Assembly: GCF_000429305.1 (NCBI RefSeq)
Contig: NZ_AUBP01000030.1
Location: 18,645-82,644 of the forward strand
Source of the DNA: Desulfovibrio inopinatus DSM 10711
Lineage (GTDB): Bacteria > Desulfobacterota > Desulfovibrionia > Desulfovibrionales > Desulfovibrionaceae
Direction: 5' to 3'
DNA length: 64,000 nt
The notes beneath the pieces were generated by a model that made no database searches, was not told the DNA's origin, and worked only from the letters and a program-made list of their open reading frames with translations. This document shows, one piece after another, positions 36,573 through 44,245 of this stretch. The position numbers and the translations under genes are program-made. The stretch's first letter is position 1. The number at the start of each line of letters is the position of its first letter.

Positions 36573-36995
36573 TTAGACGGCCATCATTGTTCGGGCCTGA
36601 TTCGGTCCGAGTTCCTTAATTTCCGCGGCAAGTTCATTCACGGTCTCGGCGAATACATTGCCTTCGCTTGCCCCTATCCAGGTCAGCTTGAGCCTGCGCT
36701 CATCAACGCCGAATCGGGTCAGGATGGTCTGAAGCAGTTTAACCCGGCGCCGGGCTTTATAGTTGCCGTTGATGTAATGACAATCCCCAGGGTGACAGCC
36801 ACTGATGAGTACGGCGTCAGCGCCGCTTAAGAGAGATTTGATGACGTATTTGGGATCAACCATGCCGGTACACATCATGCGGACCAAGCGAACGTTGGGA
36901 GACTGAATCAACCGGGAAGTCCCTGCCAAATCCGCCGCTGTGTAGCTGCACCAGTTACAGACAAAGGCCACGATAGTCGGTTCGAAATCATCCAT
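36573..36995 (-). CDS. mvhD: MvhD-like hydrogenase/Hdr iron-sulfur subunit
   Basis: A 140-residue protein with the MvhD pattern: IVAFVCNWCSYTAADLAGTSR at the N-terminus, VRMMCTGMVDPKYV, the ISGCHPGDCHYINGN motif and, near the end, IGASEGNVFAETVNEL. It holds a [2Fe-2S] cluster in known complexes and links HdrA to a hydrogenase or other donor. No large or small hydrogenase subunit is encoded beside it. A perfect AGGAGGAAGTC site precedes the ATG. Confidence 0.92.
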   Translation of the reverse strand: MDDFEPTIVAFVCNWCSYTAADLAGTSRLIQSPNVRLVRMMCTGMVDPKYVIKSLLSGADAVLISGCHPGDCHYINGNYKARRRVKLLQTILTRFGVDERRLKLTWIGASEGNVFAETVNELAAEIKELGPNQARTMMAV

Positions 36996-37019
36996 GACTT
37001 CCTCCTGGGCGGTATTGCA

Positions 37020-39044
37020 TTATTCCATAACGCTTAAAAAAGTCGGGGAGGCAGGTGTGCGTTTTGTTGGCTCGTTGATATTTCCCAAGAGCCCCTCCAG
37101 TTCCCCGAATAATTGTTTTTCCTTGAAATGCTTGATCTGAGCGGCCCCGCTCGGGCAGTGCCCGGCACAGCTGCCACACCCCTTGCACATTGCCTCGTTA
37201 ATAACGCATACCCCAAGCCGCTGATCGTATTCGATAGCGGAATAGGCACAGAGATTCATGCATGACTTGCATCCGACACAAATATCCGGATTGATGCTCG
37301 CCACCACGGGGGAAATAGTCACCTTGCCGCGAGCGGCGAGAGACAGAGCTTGGGCTGCCGCTCCCGATGCGTGGGATACGGTATCTGGAATGTCTTTGGG
37401 CCCTTGGCAAGTTCCGGCCAAAAAAATGCCGTCTGTGGCTGTTGATACCGGTCCAAGTTTGGGATGTTCCTCCAAGTAAAAATGGTCCATGCTTTGGCTT
37501 ATACCAAAAATTCTGGCAACTTCGGCCGCATCCTTGCGCGATTCTATGGCTGAACACAGCACAACCATGTCTACAGGCACTCGTAGAATGCGTCCGAGCA
37601 AGGTATCTTCCACAACCACTACAAGTTTGCCTTCTTCCTCGGGAATCTCGGCTTTATCCGTAATTTCTCCGGGACGTCCTCTGACAAAGGTCACGCCCTC
37701 GTCCTGAACTCGGTGGTAAAACTCTTCGTAGCCTTTGCCGAAGCAGCGCATATCGATATAAAAATTAAAAATCTGAGTCTGGTGGCCGAGCTTATCTTTG
37801 ATAAGATGACCGAACTTGAGGGCATACATGCAGCAGACTCGAGAGCAATATTCATGATAGTTTACATCTCGGCTTCCGACGCAGTGCACTATGCCCACGC
37901 TGCCCGGCGGTTGGCCGTTTTTCATGAGTATCTTGCCCCCCCTAGGCCCCATGGCGTTGTTGAGACGCTCAAATTGCAGGCCGGTATACACCTCGTCATA
38001 GCGGCCAAAGCCGTATTGCTTAAGAGGAGTCGGGTCGAAGGTGTCGTAGCCTGTGGCCAAAATGATCGTCCCCACATCCACTGTGAGGGCCTGTTCTTTC
38101 TGCTCGAAATTTACAGCTCCCGAGGGACAATTCTTTTGACAGGCTCCACACTTTCCCTTGGTGAACCAAAGACAGTTTTCCGTATCAATGACCGGCTTGT
38201 TCGGTACGCTCTGGGGAGAATTGCGATAAATAGCTCGACGCGTGCCAAGCTGCTCTTCAAACTCGCTCGTCACTTTTTTGGGGCATTTTTCCATGCATAG
38301 GCCGCAACCCGTACACAGATGTTCTTCAATATAACGGGGCTTGCGTCGAATGGTCACCGAGTAGTTGCCGACGAAGCCTTTAACTTGCGACACTTCGCTA
38401 TAAGTCAGGAGGTTGATGTTCGATTCCTGAGATACGGCGACCATCTTGGGTGTGGAAATGCAGGCGGCGCAATCCAGAGTGGGAAATGTTTTGTCGAACT
38501 GCGCCATATGCCCGCCAATGGATGGCCCACGTTCCACCAAATGAACTTTGTGCCCGGCTTTGGCAATGTCCAAGGCAGCCTGAATACCGGCGATACCCGC
38601 TCCCACCACCAGAACATCGGGATGCACATGTTCCTCACGAGAAGACAGAGCCACGTGATAGTTTACCCGCTCCACGGCGGCGGCGACCAGCGCCATGGCC
38701 TTATGCGTCCCCTCATCGGGGTCCCGAGTAATCCAGGAACAGTGCTCCCGAATACAGGTCATTTGGAACAAAAAAGGATTAAGGCCAGCCCGTAGACACG
38801 CATTCTGGAAGGTCTTTTCATGCAAACGAGGAGAACAGGAAGCCACGATAACACGAGAGAGGCCCATTTCCCGTATGTCTCGAATAATCATCTCTTGTCC
38901 GGGATCGGAACACATAAACTTATAGTCCCGGCCAATAGCGACGTTTTTGAGTCCCGAGGCAAAAGCTGCGACCTTGGCCACATCGATTTTGCCCGCGATA
39001 TTCGTGCCGCAGTGGCAAACATACACTCCTATCCTATTGGCCAT
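37020..39044 (-). CDS. hdrA: Heterodisulfide reductase subunit A (FAD, Fe-S)
   Basis: About 674 residues from the ATG at 39044, chosen for its GGGAGGGG site. It begins RIGVYVCHCGTNIAG. The FAD motif VVGAGIAGIQAALDIAKAG lies near residue 143; the CCG-like segment TLDCAACISTPKM and YCSRVCCMYALKFGHL are HdrA signatures. DMRCFGKGYEEFY has Cys where some methanogen HdrAs carry selenocysteine. [4Fe-4S] motifs are CTGCGLCMEKCP, CGACQKNCP, CVGCKSCMNLC and CKGCGSCAGHCP. It is the first gene of the cluster and the flavin subunit for bifurcation. Confidence 0.95.
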   Translation of the reverse strand: MANRIGVYVCHCGTNIAGKIDVAKVAAFASGLKNVAIGRDYKFMCSDPGQEMIIRDIREMGLSRVIVASCSPRLHEKTFQNACLRAGLNPFLFQMTCIREHCSWITRDPDEGTHKAMALVAAAVERVNYHVALSSREEHVHPDVLVVGAGIAGIQAALDIAKAGHKVHLVERGPSIGGHMAQFDKTFPTLDCAACISTPKMVAVSQESNINLLTYSEVSQVKGFVGNYSVTIRRKPRYIEEHLCTGCGLCMEKCPKKVTSEFEEQLGTRRAIYRNSPQSVPNKPVIDTENCLWFTKGKCGACQKNCPSGAVNFEQKEQALTVDVGTIILATGYDTFDPTPLKQYGFGRYDEVYTGLQFERLNNAMGPRGGKILMKNGQPPGSVGIVHCVGSRDVNYHEYCSRVCCMYALKFGHLIKDKLGHQTQIFNFYIDMRCFGKGYEEFYHRVQDEGVTFVRGRPGEITDKAEIPEEEGKLVVVVEDTLLGRILRVPVDMVVLCSAIESRKDAAEVARIFGISQSMDHFYLEEHPKLGPVSTATDGIFLAGTCQGPKDIPDTVSHASGAAAQALSLAARGKVTISPVVASINPDICVGCKSCMNLCAYSAIEYDQRLGVCVINEAMCKGCGSCAGHCPSGAAQIKHFKEKQLFGELEGLLGNINEPTKRTPASPTFLSVME

Positions 39045-39141
39045 ATGCCCCTCCCAAGTATATATGGGGAAGCCTCCCTTCAGGAAGACAAACCTCCCAG
39101 TAGGTGACCCAATGTTTCTTGCATCATTGCACAATACGTTA

Positions 39142-39157
39142 ATCAAAATTTGTACCA
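39142..39157 (-). promoter_or_regulatory. Candidate sigma-54 (-24/-12) promoter of the hdr cluster
   Basis: On the minus strand TGGTAC, a 5-bp spacer and TTGAT match the TGGCAC-N5-TTGCA consensus except at two bases, one of them the usually strict C of the -12 GC. It would start a leader of about 87 nt before hdrA. The encoded NtrC-type regulator alongside makes sigma-54 control plausible. Confidence 0.4.
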
Positions 39158-39218
39158 GATAACGACTCTATAATTTTGAATGGAATTCCAATTGACTAAT
39201 TGATTATATACTAAAAAA

Positions 39219-39263
39219 GATCCATGAGATGATTCTTGCTCAGCAAGAATCATCTCATGGATC
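39219..39263. promoter_or_regulatory. 45-bp near-perfect palindrome, candidate enhancer site
   Basis: Two 22-bp perfect arms (39219-39240 and 39242-39263) meet at a single C. Its centre lies about 110 bp upstream of the predicted hdrA start, the usual place for an NtrC-type activator site, and about 235 bp upstream of the kinase gene. It has A-rich and T-rich flanks, so a terminator cannot be excluded, though no gene ends there. Confidence 0.5.
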
Positions 39264-39475
39264 AAGAAATGCTTTTCTCTTTTAAGTTGCTTATATTTGG
39301 TTTCATCCCAAAAACAGAATGATTCTGTCTCCTGACCGCAAGAAACAACAAAGTTAGCTCTTCAACATCTCATATGATTGCGCGACAACAGATGAAAAAT
39401 AAAAAATAATATTGTTTACAACACGTTTCTAGTCTATTGTTAACGTGAATGAGATAAATCGCTGGGAGTTTCATC

Positions 39476-41077
39476 ATGTCCGAACAGACGCTCTTACAAG
39501 AAAATCATCAATTCCAGGAGACACCGACGACCGAAGTCCCCAGGCGCCAACGCGATGAAGATCTTCTGTGTCTAACCACCGCCATAGAGCAGGCTGGTGA
39601 GGCATTTTTGATTATCGATATGAATTTGACCATTCGCTATGTGAACCAGACATTTGAAGAAATGACAGGGTATTCGAGCAATGAAGTCAAAGGACGGCCA
39701 CTTCAGATACTTTACCGCGACTGTGGAGATAATGAAACTTTCAGACAGATCTTCGATATTCTTGGACAGGAAGAAAGTTGGACAGGTCGCATGGAAAACA
39801 TTCGCAAGGATGGTCAAAGTTTCCGATGCGAAAAGACCATTTCTGTTATCCGGGGAAAAGGCGGAGTCATCCGGGGGTATGTAGGAATCTGGCGTGATGT
39901 GACCGAAGTGGAAAATTTGGAACGGCAGCTTATACAAGCCCAAAAGATGGAGGCTCTCGCTACGTTGGCAGGAGGTATTGCCCATGATTTCAATAATATT
40001 CTTGGGCCTATTATTCTCTATTCCCAACTCGGAATCTCGCAACATAGCGAAGGCAATCCATCTTACGAGTTTTTTGAGCAAATACTGAACGCCGCGCATC
40101 GCGCTCAGAAGTTGGTCGATCAACTCCTGCAACTTGGCCGTAAAAATGCCTCCGAAACGCCTATTGTTTTTCGTGTCCACCATATTGTCAAAGAGTGCCT
40201 CAAGCTCTTGCGTCCAAGCCTGCCCGTGTCCATTCATTGTGTTCTCGATTTAGCTGTTAAGGATGGCTATGTGCTGGCTGAACCGGCCCATATTCATCAG
40301 GTCATCATGAACCTGTGCACCAACGCAATTCAGGCCATGCGCAAGACCGGCGGAACGCTGACAATAAGGTTGGATGCTCTCAGCATTGAATCAGTTAGGA
40401 ATCAAAATTCATTTCCAGTCAAGCCAGGAAAATATCTCCATCTGACGGTAAGCGACACCGGGCACGGTATTCCAGTGAAAATCATAAATAAGATCTTCGA
40501 TCCTTTTTTTACCACCCGTTCCAACAGTCAGGGAACCGGCCTAGGGTTGGCAGTGGCGAATAACATCGTCACCCGACTCGGCGGGGCCATTGTGGCAAAC
40601 AGTTCTTCTGGACATGGAGCAACCTTCGATGTTCTCCTACCGAGACTCGACAATCCGGTCGCTCAGATCGAACAGCGATGTGCACATCTGGAACAGGGTG
40701 AAAACGAACGTATTTTGCTTGTAGACTACGATCCGTGCGTCATCGACAGCATCAGGCTGGCTCTTGAATGCTTGGGATACCAAGTAACCGCCTGCCTTCA
40801 CGGGAAAGAGGCTTTATATATTTTCGACTCCGATCCCACAGAAATTGACTTGGGGCTCATTAACATGACTTTGCCGGAGATAAGCATAGAAGGATTGACA
40901 GCGAGCTTGCTAGAACGTCGTCCTACATGGCCGATTGTTTTCTTTTCCCGAAATCAGGAGATCATGTCCACGCAAAGACTCGAAGCTCTTGGGGCTCGGG
41001 CCTTCTTGGCGGAGCCCTTTCATTTGGAACAACTCGCTCAAACCATCAAAATGGGGCTTGCCTCAAAAGAGCATTGA
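39476..41077 (+). CDS. Hybrid PAS-histidine kinase with degenerate receiver domain
   Basis: A 533-residue soluble sensor kinase without membrane helices. A PAS domain covers about residues 35-145 (IRYVNQTFEEMTGYSS; GYVGIWRDVTE). The phosphorylated His is H170 in LAGGIAHDFNNILG. The ATPase half has the N box NLCTNAIQAM, the G1 DTGHGIP and the G2 GTGLGLAVANNIV. A C-terminal receiver-like domain (ILLVDYDPCVID) has INMTLPE where the phospho-acceptor Asp should be and AEPF in place of KPF, so it cannot take a phosphate by the usual route. It sits 15 bp before its partner regulator and divergent from the hdr cluster. Confidence 0.88.
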   Translation: MSEQTLLQENHQFQETPTTEVPRRQRDEDLLCLTTAIEQAGEAFLIIDMNLTIRYVNQTFEEMTGYSSNEVKGRPLQILYRDCGDNETFRQIFDILGQEESWTGRMENIRKDGQSFRCEKTISVIRGKGGVIRGYVGIWRDVTEVENLERQLIQAQKMEALATLAGGIAHDFNNILGPIILYSQLGISQHSEGNPSYEFFEQILNAAHRAQKLVDQLLQLGRKNASETPIVFRVHHIVKECLKLLRPSLPVSIHCVLDLAVKDGYVLAEPAHIHQVIMNLCTNAIQAMRKTGGTLTIRLDALSIESVRNQNSFPVKPGKYLHLTVSDTGHGIPVKIINKIFDPFFTTRSNSQGTGLGLAVANNIVTRLGGAIVANSSSGHGATFDVLLPRLDNPVAQIEQRCAHLEQGENERILLVDYDPCVIDSIRLALECLGYQVTACLHGKEALYIFDSDPTEIDLGLINMTLPEISIEGLTASLLERRPTWPIVFFSRNQEIMSTQRLEALGARAFLAEPFHLEQLAQTIKMGLASKEH

Positions 41078-41091
41078 GCAGATAGTTTGCC

Positions 41092-42495
41092 ATGGCCAGT
41101 ATACTCATCATTGACGACGAACTTCCCCTGTGCAATGCGCTCAAAATGGCTATACAGGACATGGGCCATAACGCCGATATAGCGACGACACTTGATGAAG
41201 GAATAGCCAAAGCGCAGGCCGGTGACTTCAGTGTTGCTATCTTAGACATCTGGTTTCCTCAAGGAAACGGCTTGAATGCCATGCCTCAGATAATTCAGTC
41301 AGCGAGCAATCCCGAGGTCATCGTCCTGACAACGTCCAATAATCCTGACGATGCAGAAACGGCCATCCGTCAAGGTGCCTGGAGCTACATTCCTAAACCT
41401 CCGACTCTGGAAAAAATCAAGATTCCGGTACAGCGAGCCGTGGAATACCATGCTCGCAAGATGGTCCGGCGCCCCCATGCCACCTTTAAGCGCGAATGTA
41501 TCATAGGAAATGGCCTGGCCATGCTGGCTTGTCTGGAGATCGCTGTCCAAGCCGCCGGCAGCGATGCCAACGTTTTGATCACCGGAGAAACGGGTACAGG
41601 CAAGGAGTTGTTTGCCAGAGCCATCCACGCCAATAGCGAACGAACTGCCAAACCTTTCGTGGTTGTGGACTGTGCAGCGTTACCCGCCACTCTGGCTGAA
41701 AGCGTGCTCTTTGGCCACGAAAAAGGCTCTTTCACCAGCGCAGATCGCAAATATGAAGGACTTATTCATCAGGCCGATGGCGGAACGCTTTTTCTCGATG
41801 AGGTGGGGGAACTTCCCATAATGGTACAGAAAGCCTTTCTCCGGGTTCTTCAGGATCATCGATTTCGACCGGTGGGTGGAGCGAAGGAACTTCATAGTAA
41901 TTTCAGGCTCATAGCGGCCACCAATCGTGATCTGGAACATATGGCCGGAATCTTTGCTTTTCGAACCGATCTACTCTTCCGTCTGCGCACCATCTGTCTG
42001 GAACTACCGCCGCTACGCGATCGCCCCGAAGACATCAAAGACTTATGCGACCACTTCATGAATGAGTATTGCGCAGGACGAGAGACTCCGCGCAAAGGCT
42101 TTTCACCGGAATTTCAGGATGCCCTGCTCGAATACAATTGGCCAGGGAATGTACGTGAACTCTTTCACGCGTTGGAAAGCGCCGTGCTGGCCGCTCGGGA
42201 CGAGCCATGCCTCTACCATCGACATCTGCCCGTGAATATACGGGTCCAAATCGCTCGCAATTCTTTAAGTAATCAGAATTTGCCCAAACAAAATCATGGG
42301 ATGCTTAAGCTTGACGCAAAACATTTTCCACCCCTCAAAGACTTCCGTCATGACTTGCTTCAACAATCCGAAGCCCACTACCTTCGAGAATTAGTCCTCG
42401 TGAGTGGAAGAAAGATGGATCGAGCCTGTGAACTCTCTGGTCTATCGAAACCGCGACTCTACGCTCTATTCAAAGAATACGATATTAAGCTATGA
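41092..42495 (+). CDS. NtrC-family sigma-54-dependent response regulator
   Basis: A 467-residue activator. The receiver domain keeps the acidic pair IDDE (8-10), phospho-Asp D52 in AILDIW and the Lys in YIPKPP. The AAA+ domain has Walker A GETGTGKE (165-172), Walker B GGTLFLDEVGELP, and RLRTICLELPPLRDRPEDI. The sigma-54 contact loop reads GSFTSA (212-217) and not the consensus GAFTGA. The C-terminus is a Fis-type helix-turn-helix (KMDRACELSGLSKPRLYALF). Its likely targets are its neighbours, the hdr cluster. Confidence 0.92.
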   Translation: MASILIIDDELPLCNALKMAIQDMGHNADIATTLDEGIAKAQAGDFSVAILDIWFPQGNGLNAMPQIIQSASNPEVIVLTTSNNPDDAETAIRQGAWSYIPKPPTLEKIKIPVQRAVEYHARKMVRRPHATFKRECIIGNGLAMLACLEIAVQAAGSDANVLITGETGTGKELFARAIHANSERTAKPFVVVDCAALPATLAESVLFGHEKGSFTSADRKYEGLIHQADGGTLFLDEVGELPIMVQKAFLRVLQDHRFRPVGGAKELHSNFRLIAATNRDLEHMAGIFAFRTDLLFRLRTICLELPPLRDRPEDIKDLCDHFMNEYCAGRETPRKGFSPEFQDALLEYNWPGNVRELFHALESAVLAARDEPCLYHRHLPVNIRVQIARNSLSNQNLPKQNHGMLKLDAKHFPPLKDFRHDLLQQSEAHYLRELVLVSGRKMDRACELSGLSKPRLYALFKEYDIKL

Positions 42496-42535
42496 TTGAC
42501 GACGAACAATACCACTCTCCCCCAGGAGCTGGTCA

Positions 42536-42718
42536 CTTTTGCCCTTCTTTGTTTATTAGCAAATCAATACCTCCTTCTTCTTTAGCTGATTGGTAACGAT
42601 AGAAGGTATCGCGAGAAAATCACATTAGCTTGCACGCTCTGGAAACGTTTCCAAACTCTTCTGCCAAATTGAGAAGGCCTATCTTGTTTTTTATGATGTT
42701 CTGGTCGAAACTGAACAT
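42536..42718 (-). pseudogene. IS481-like transposase remnant (N-terminal part)
   Basis: After an AAGGAG site, ATG at 42718 opens a frame reading MFSFDQNIIKNKIGLLNLA, VSRACKLM, stop, FSRDTFYRYQ. This resembles the N-terminal helix-turn-helix region of IS481-family transposases, where the TGA stands in place of a Gly. The rest of the element is gone, cut at about 42536. An inverted GAGGTTCTCC repeat (42719-42728 and 42775-42784) lies just upstream. Confidence 0.65.
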
Positions 42719-42979
42719 GAGGTTCTCCTTTGAGTATGTGCTCAGTTTGATGGTTGGGACCAATCCATCAAAAGGGAGAACCTCTTCATTTTCAAGAGAA
42801 ATTGTCAGATTAAGTCGTGACGACTACAGAAAAACCGCCCTCCGGCTATTTTTCCAGTACGCATACGACATTCTTCATTGTGTTCGAAACAACTCCGTGA
42901 AATCGAAGATCTTTATGAGAGAATTTGTTTTTTCAAAAAGCACTCCGCTGCCCAACGTTAATCTGAAAACTCACTTTCG
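42719..42979. other. Gap between the IS481 remnant and the ABC locus
   Basis: It contains a 10-bp inverted repeat (GAGGTTCTCC at 42719-42728, GGAGAACCTC at 42775-42784). The rest shows no gene or obvious element. The plus-strand frame across it has no ribosome site and runs into the antisense of the binding-protein gene. Confidence 0.5.
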
Positions 42980-44023
42980 TCAGCGGATGAACATCCTGGC
43001 CAGATCTTCCTTTGCCGATTCAAGGTTCTCAAACACCTTTCGGTAATCAACGTGCATGGGCTTTACGTCGAGATGTCCGTAGCATTCAGACGGTTGCGCA
43101 ATCTCTCGTAATGGAATGTGGCTCCAGCCGAGACGCACCAACTCAGCTTCCGTCTCGGGGCTCACCAGGTAGTCGATCAGCTTTCTGCCCTGCTCCGGGT
43201 GCGGCGCGCCTTTGATCAAGGCTACAGTGTTCGTAATCACCAGAGTTCCCGTATCATCCTGATCCGGAAACACCACTTTGACAGAGGCACCTTTTTTCAT
43301 GGCGACGCAGGCGTCGTCAGTGTCCGTGATTCCCCACTGCAATCGCCCCTGAACGACAAGGTCGCGGATCACGGAGTTGCCATCCACCATGCGCACACCG
43401 CGCCCACGCACATCTTCAAACCATTGGCGAGCCTGTTGCGGACCATGCAGGGCGTAAAGCGCCGCGGCATGCGTCGCTGACGTGCCGAATATGGGGTAGG
43501 CCATGCCGAGCATCTCCCCAGGATAGTTTGGGGAAAGCAGATCATCCACTGAATCGGGGAAATTGTCTTCAGAGACCAAGTCCGTGTTGACGATGAGCAC
43601 CCTGGCCCTGCCGGCGAAGCCAGTCCAAAAACCTTGCGGGTCACGAAATTGCGCCGGAATGTCACGCGCCAGGGGAGATGCGTAGGGCTGCAGCACCCCC
43701 TTTTCCTGAAGCAGCAAAGTATGGGAGAACTCCCCGCTCCAAAAAACATCCGCACGTGGCCTGCCTTTCTCCGCAATGAGGCGCATGACCAAGCCCGTGG
43801 TTTTGGCCGCTTCCACGTCATAGATCGGTAACACTTCGATGCCGCTCTCCCGCTCGAACTTTCGAAGAACCGGCTCGGCATAGACCTGATCCACGGATGT
43901 GTAGACCACAACCTGTTGTTTTTCCGCTCGCGCGCGTACGACAAAAAGACAAGCAACTCCGAGCAGTATGAAAAAGATGGTTTGCAGTATTGGAAGAGAA
44001 TTCTTGCAGTATAGCGCCTTCAT
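42980..44023 (-). CDS. Iron(III)-type ABC transporter substrate-binding protein
   Basis: About 347 residues from the ATG at 44023, preceded by AGGAGGTGAAATGT. A signal segment (LPILQTIFFILLGVACLFVV) ends at residue 33. The mature protein begins KQQVVVYTSVDQVYAEPVL, as in the ferric-binding FutA/AfuA family, and keeps ADVFWSGEFSHTLLL, LIVNTDLV and the Gly-Trp-rich IPLRE ending. The family binds Fe(III) or, in some branches, other ligands such as sugar phosphates or aminophosphonates, so the ligand is uncertain. It is divergent from the permease gene 222 bp away. Confidence 0.83.
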   Translation of the reverse strand: MKALYCKNSLPILQTIFFILLGVACLFVVRARAEKQQVVVYTSVDQVYAEPVLRKFERESGIEVLPIYDVEAAKTTGLVMRLIAEKGRPRADVFWSGEFSHTLLLQEKGVLQPYASPLARDIPAQFRDPQGFWTGFAGRARVLIVNTDLVSEDNFPDSVDDLLSPNYPGEMLGMAYPIFGTSATHAAALYALHGPQQARQWFEDVRGRGVRMVDGNSVIRDLVVQGRLQWGITDTDDACVAMKKGASVKVVFPDQDDTGTLVITNTVALIKGAPHPEQGRKLIDYLVSPETEAELVRLGWSHIPLREIAQPSECYGHLDVKPMHVDYRKVFENLESAKEDLARMFIR

Positions 44024-44245
44024 ACATTTCACCTCCTCTTGAATATCGCAAACCGGGACGCTTCGAACACCTGTATCGCATACATCCTCTACAAATTGCC
44101 ACGACGCAACAAAGAAACATCCCCACAAAAAAACGAAAATCATTGCTCATGATAAAAAACTAGAGTATAAAATATAAGGTGTCAAATTCGACTGACGTCA
44201 CCACAAACACAAAGAGTTCAGCTCGTTTCAGTGAGAGGGGCGGAT

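Larger units (their letters stand above)
39045..39475. other. Divergent control region between hdrA and the sensor kinase
   Basis: 431 bp without a gene, strongly AT-rich in the middle. It holds a -24/-12-like element reading toward hdrA, a 45-bp near-perfect palindrome and the kinase promoter. Confidence 0.6.

Noticed and set aside
42622..42624. In-frame TGA in the IS481 remnant considered as a second selenocysteine codon
   Set aside because: Homologs have Gly at this position, the gene is truncated soon after, and no SECIS-like hairpin is evident. It is a plain nonsense mutation in a pseudogene.
42630..43046. Plus-strand 138-residue frame between the regulator and the binding protein
   Set aside because: It runs over the reverse strand of the IS481 remnant and of the binding-protein gene and has no ribosome site or domain.
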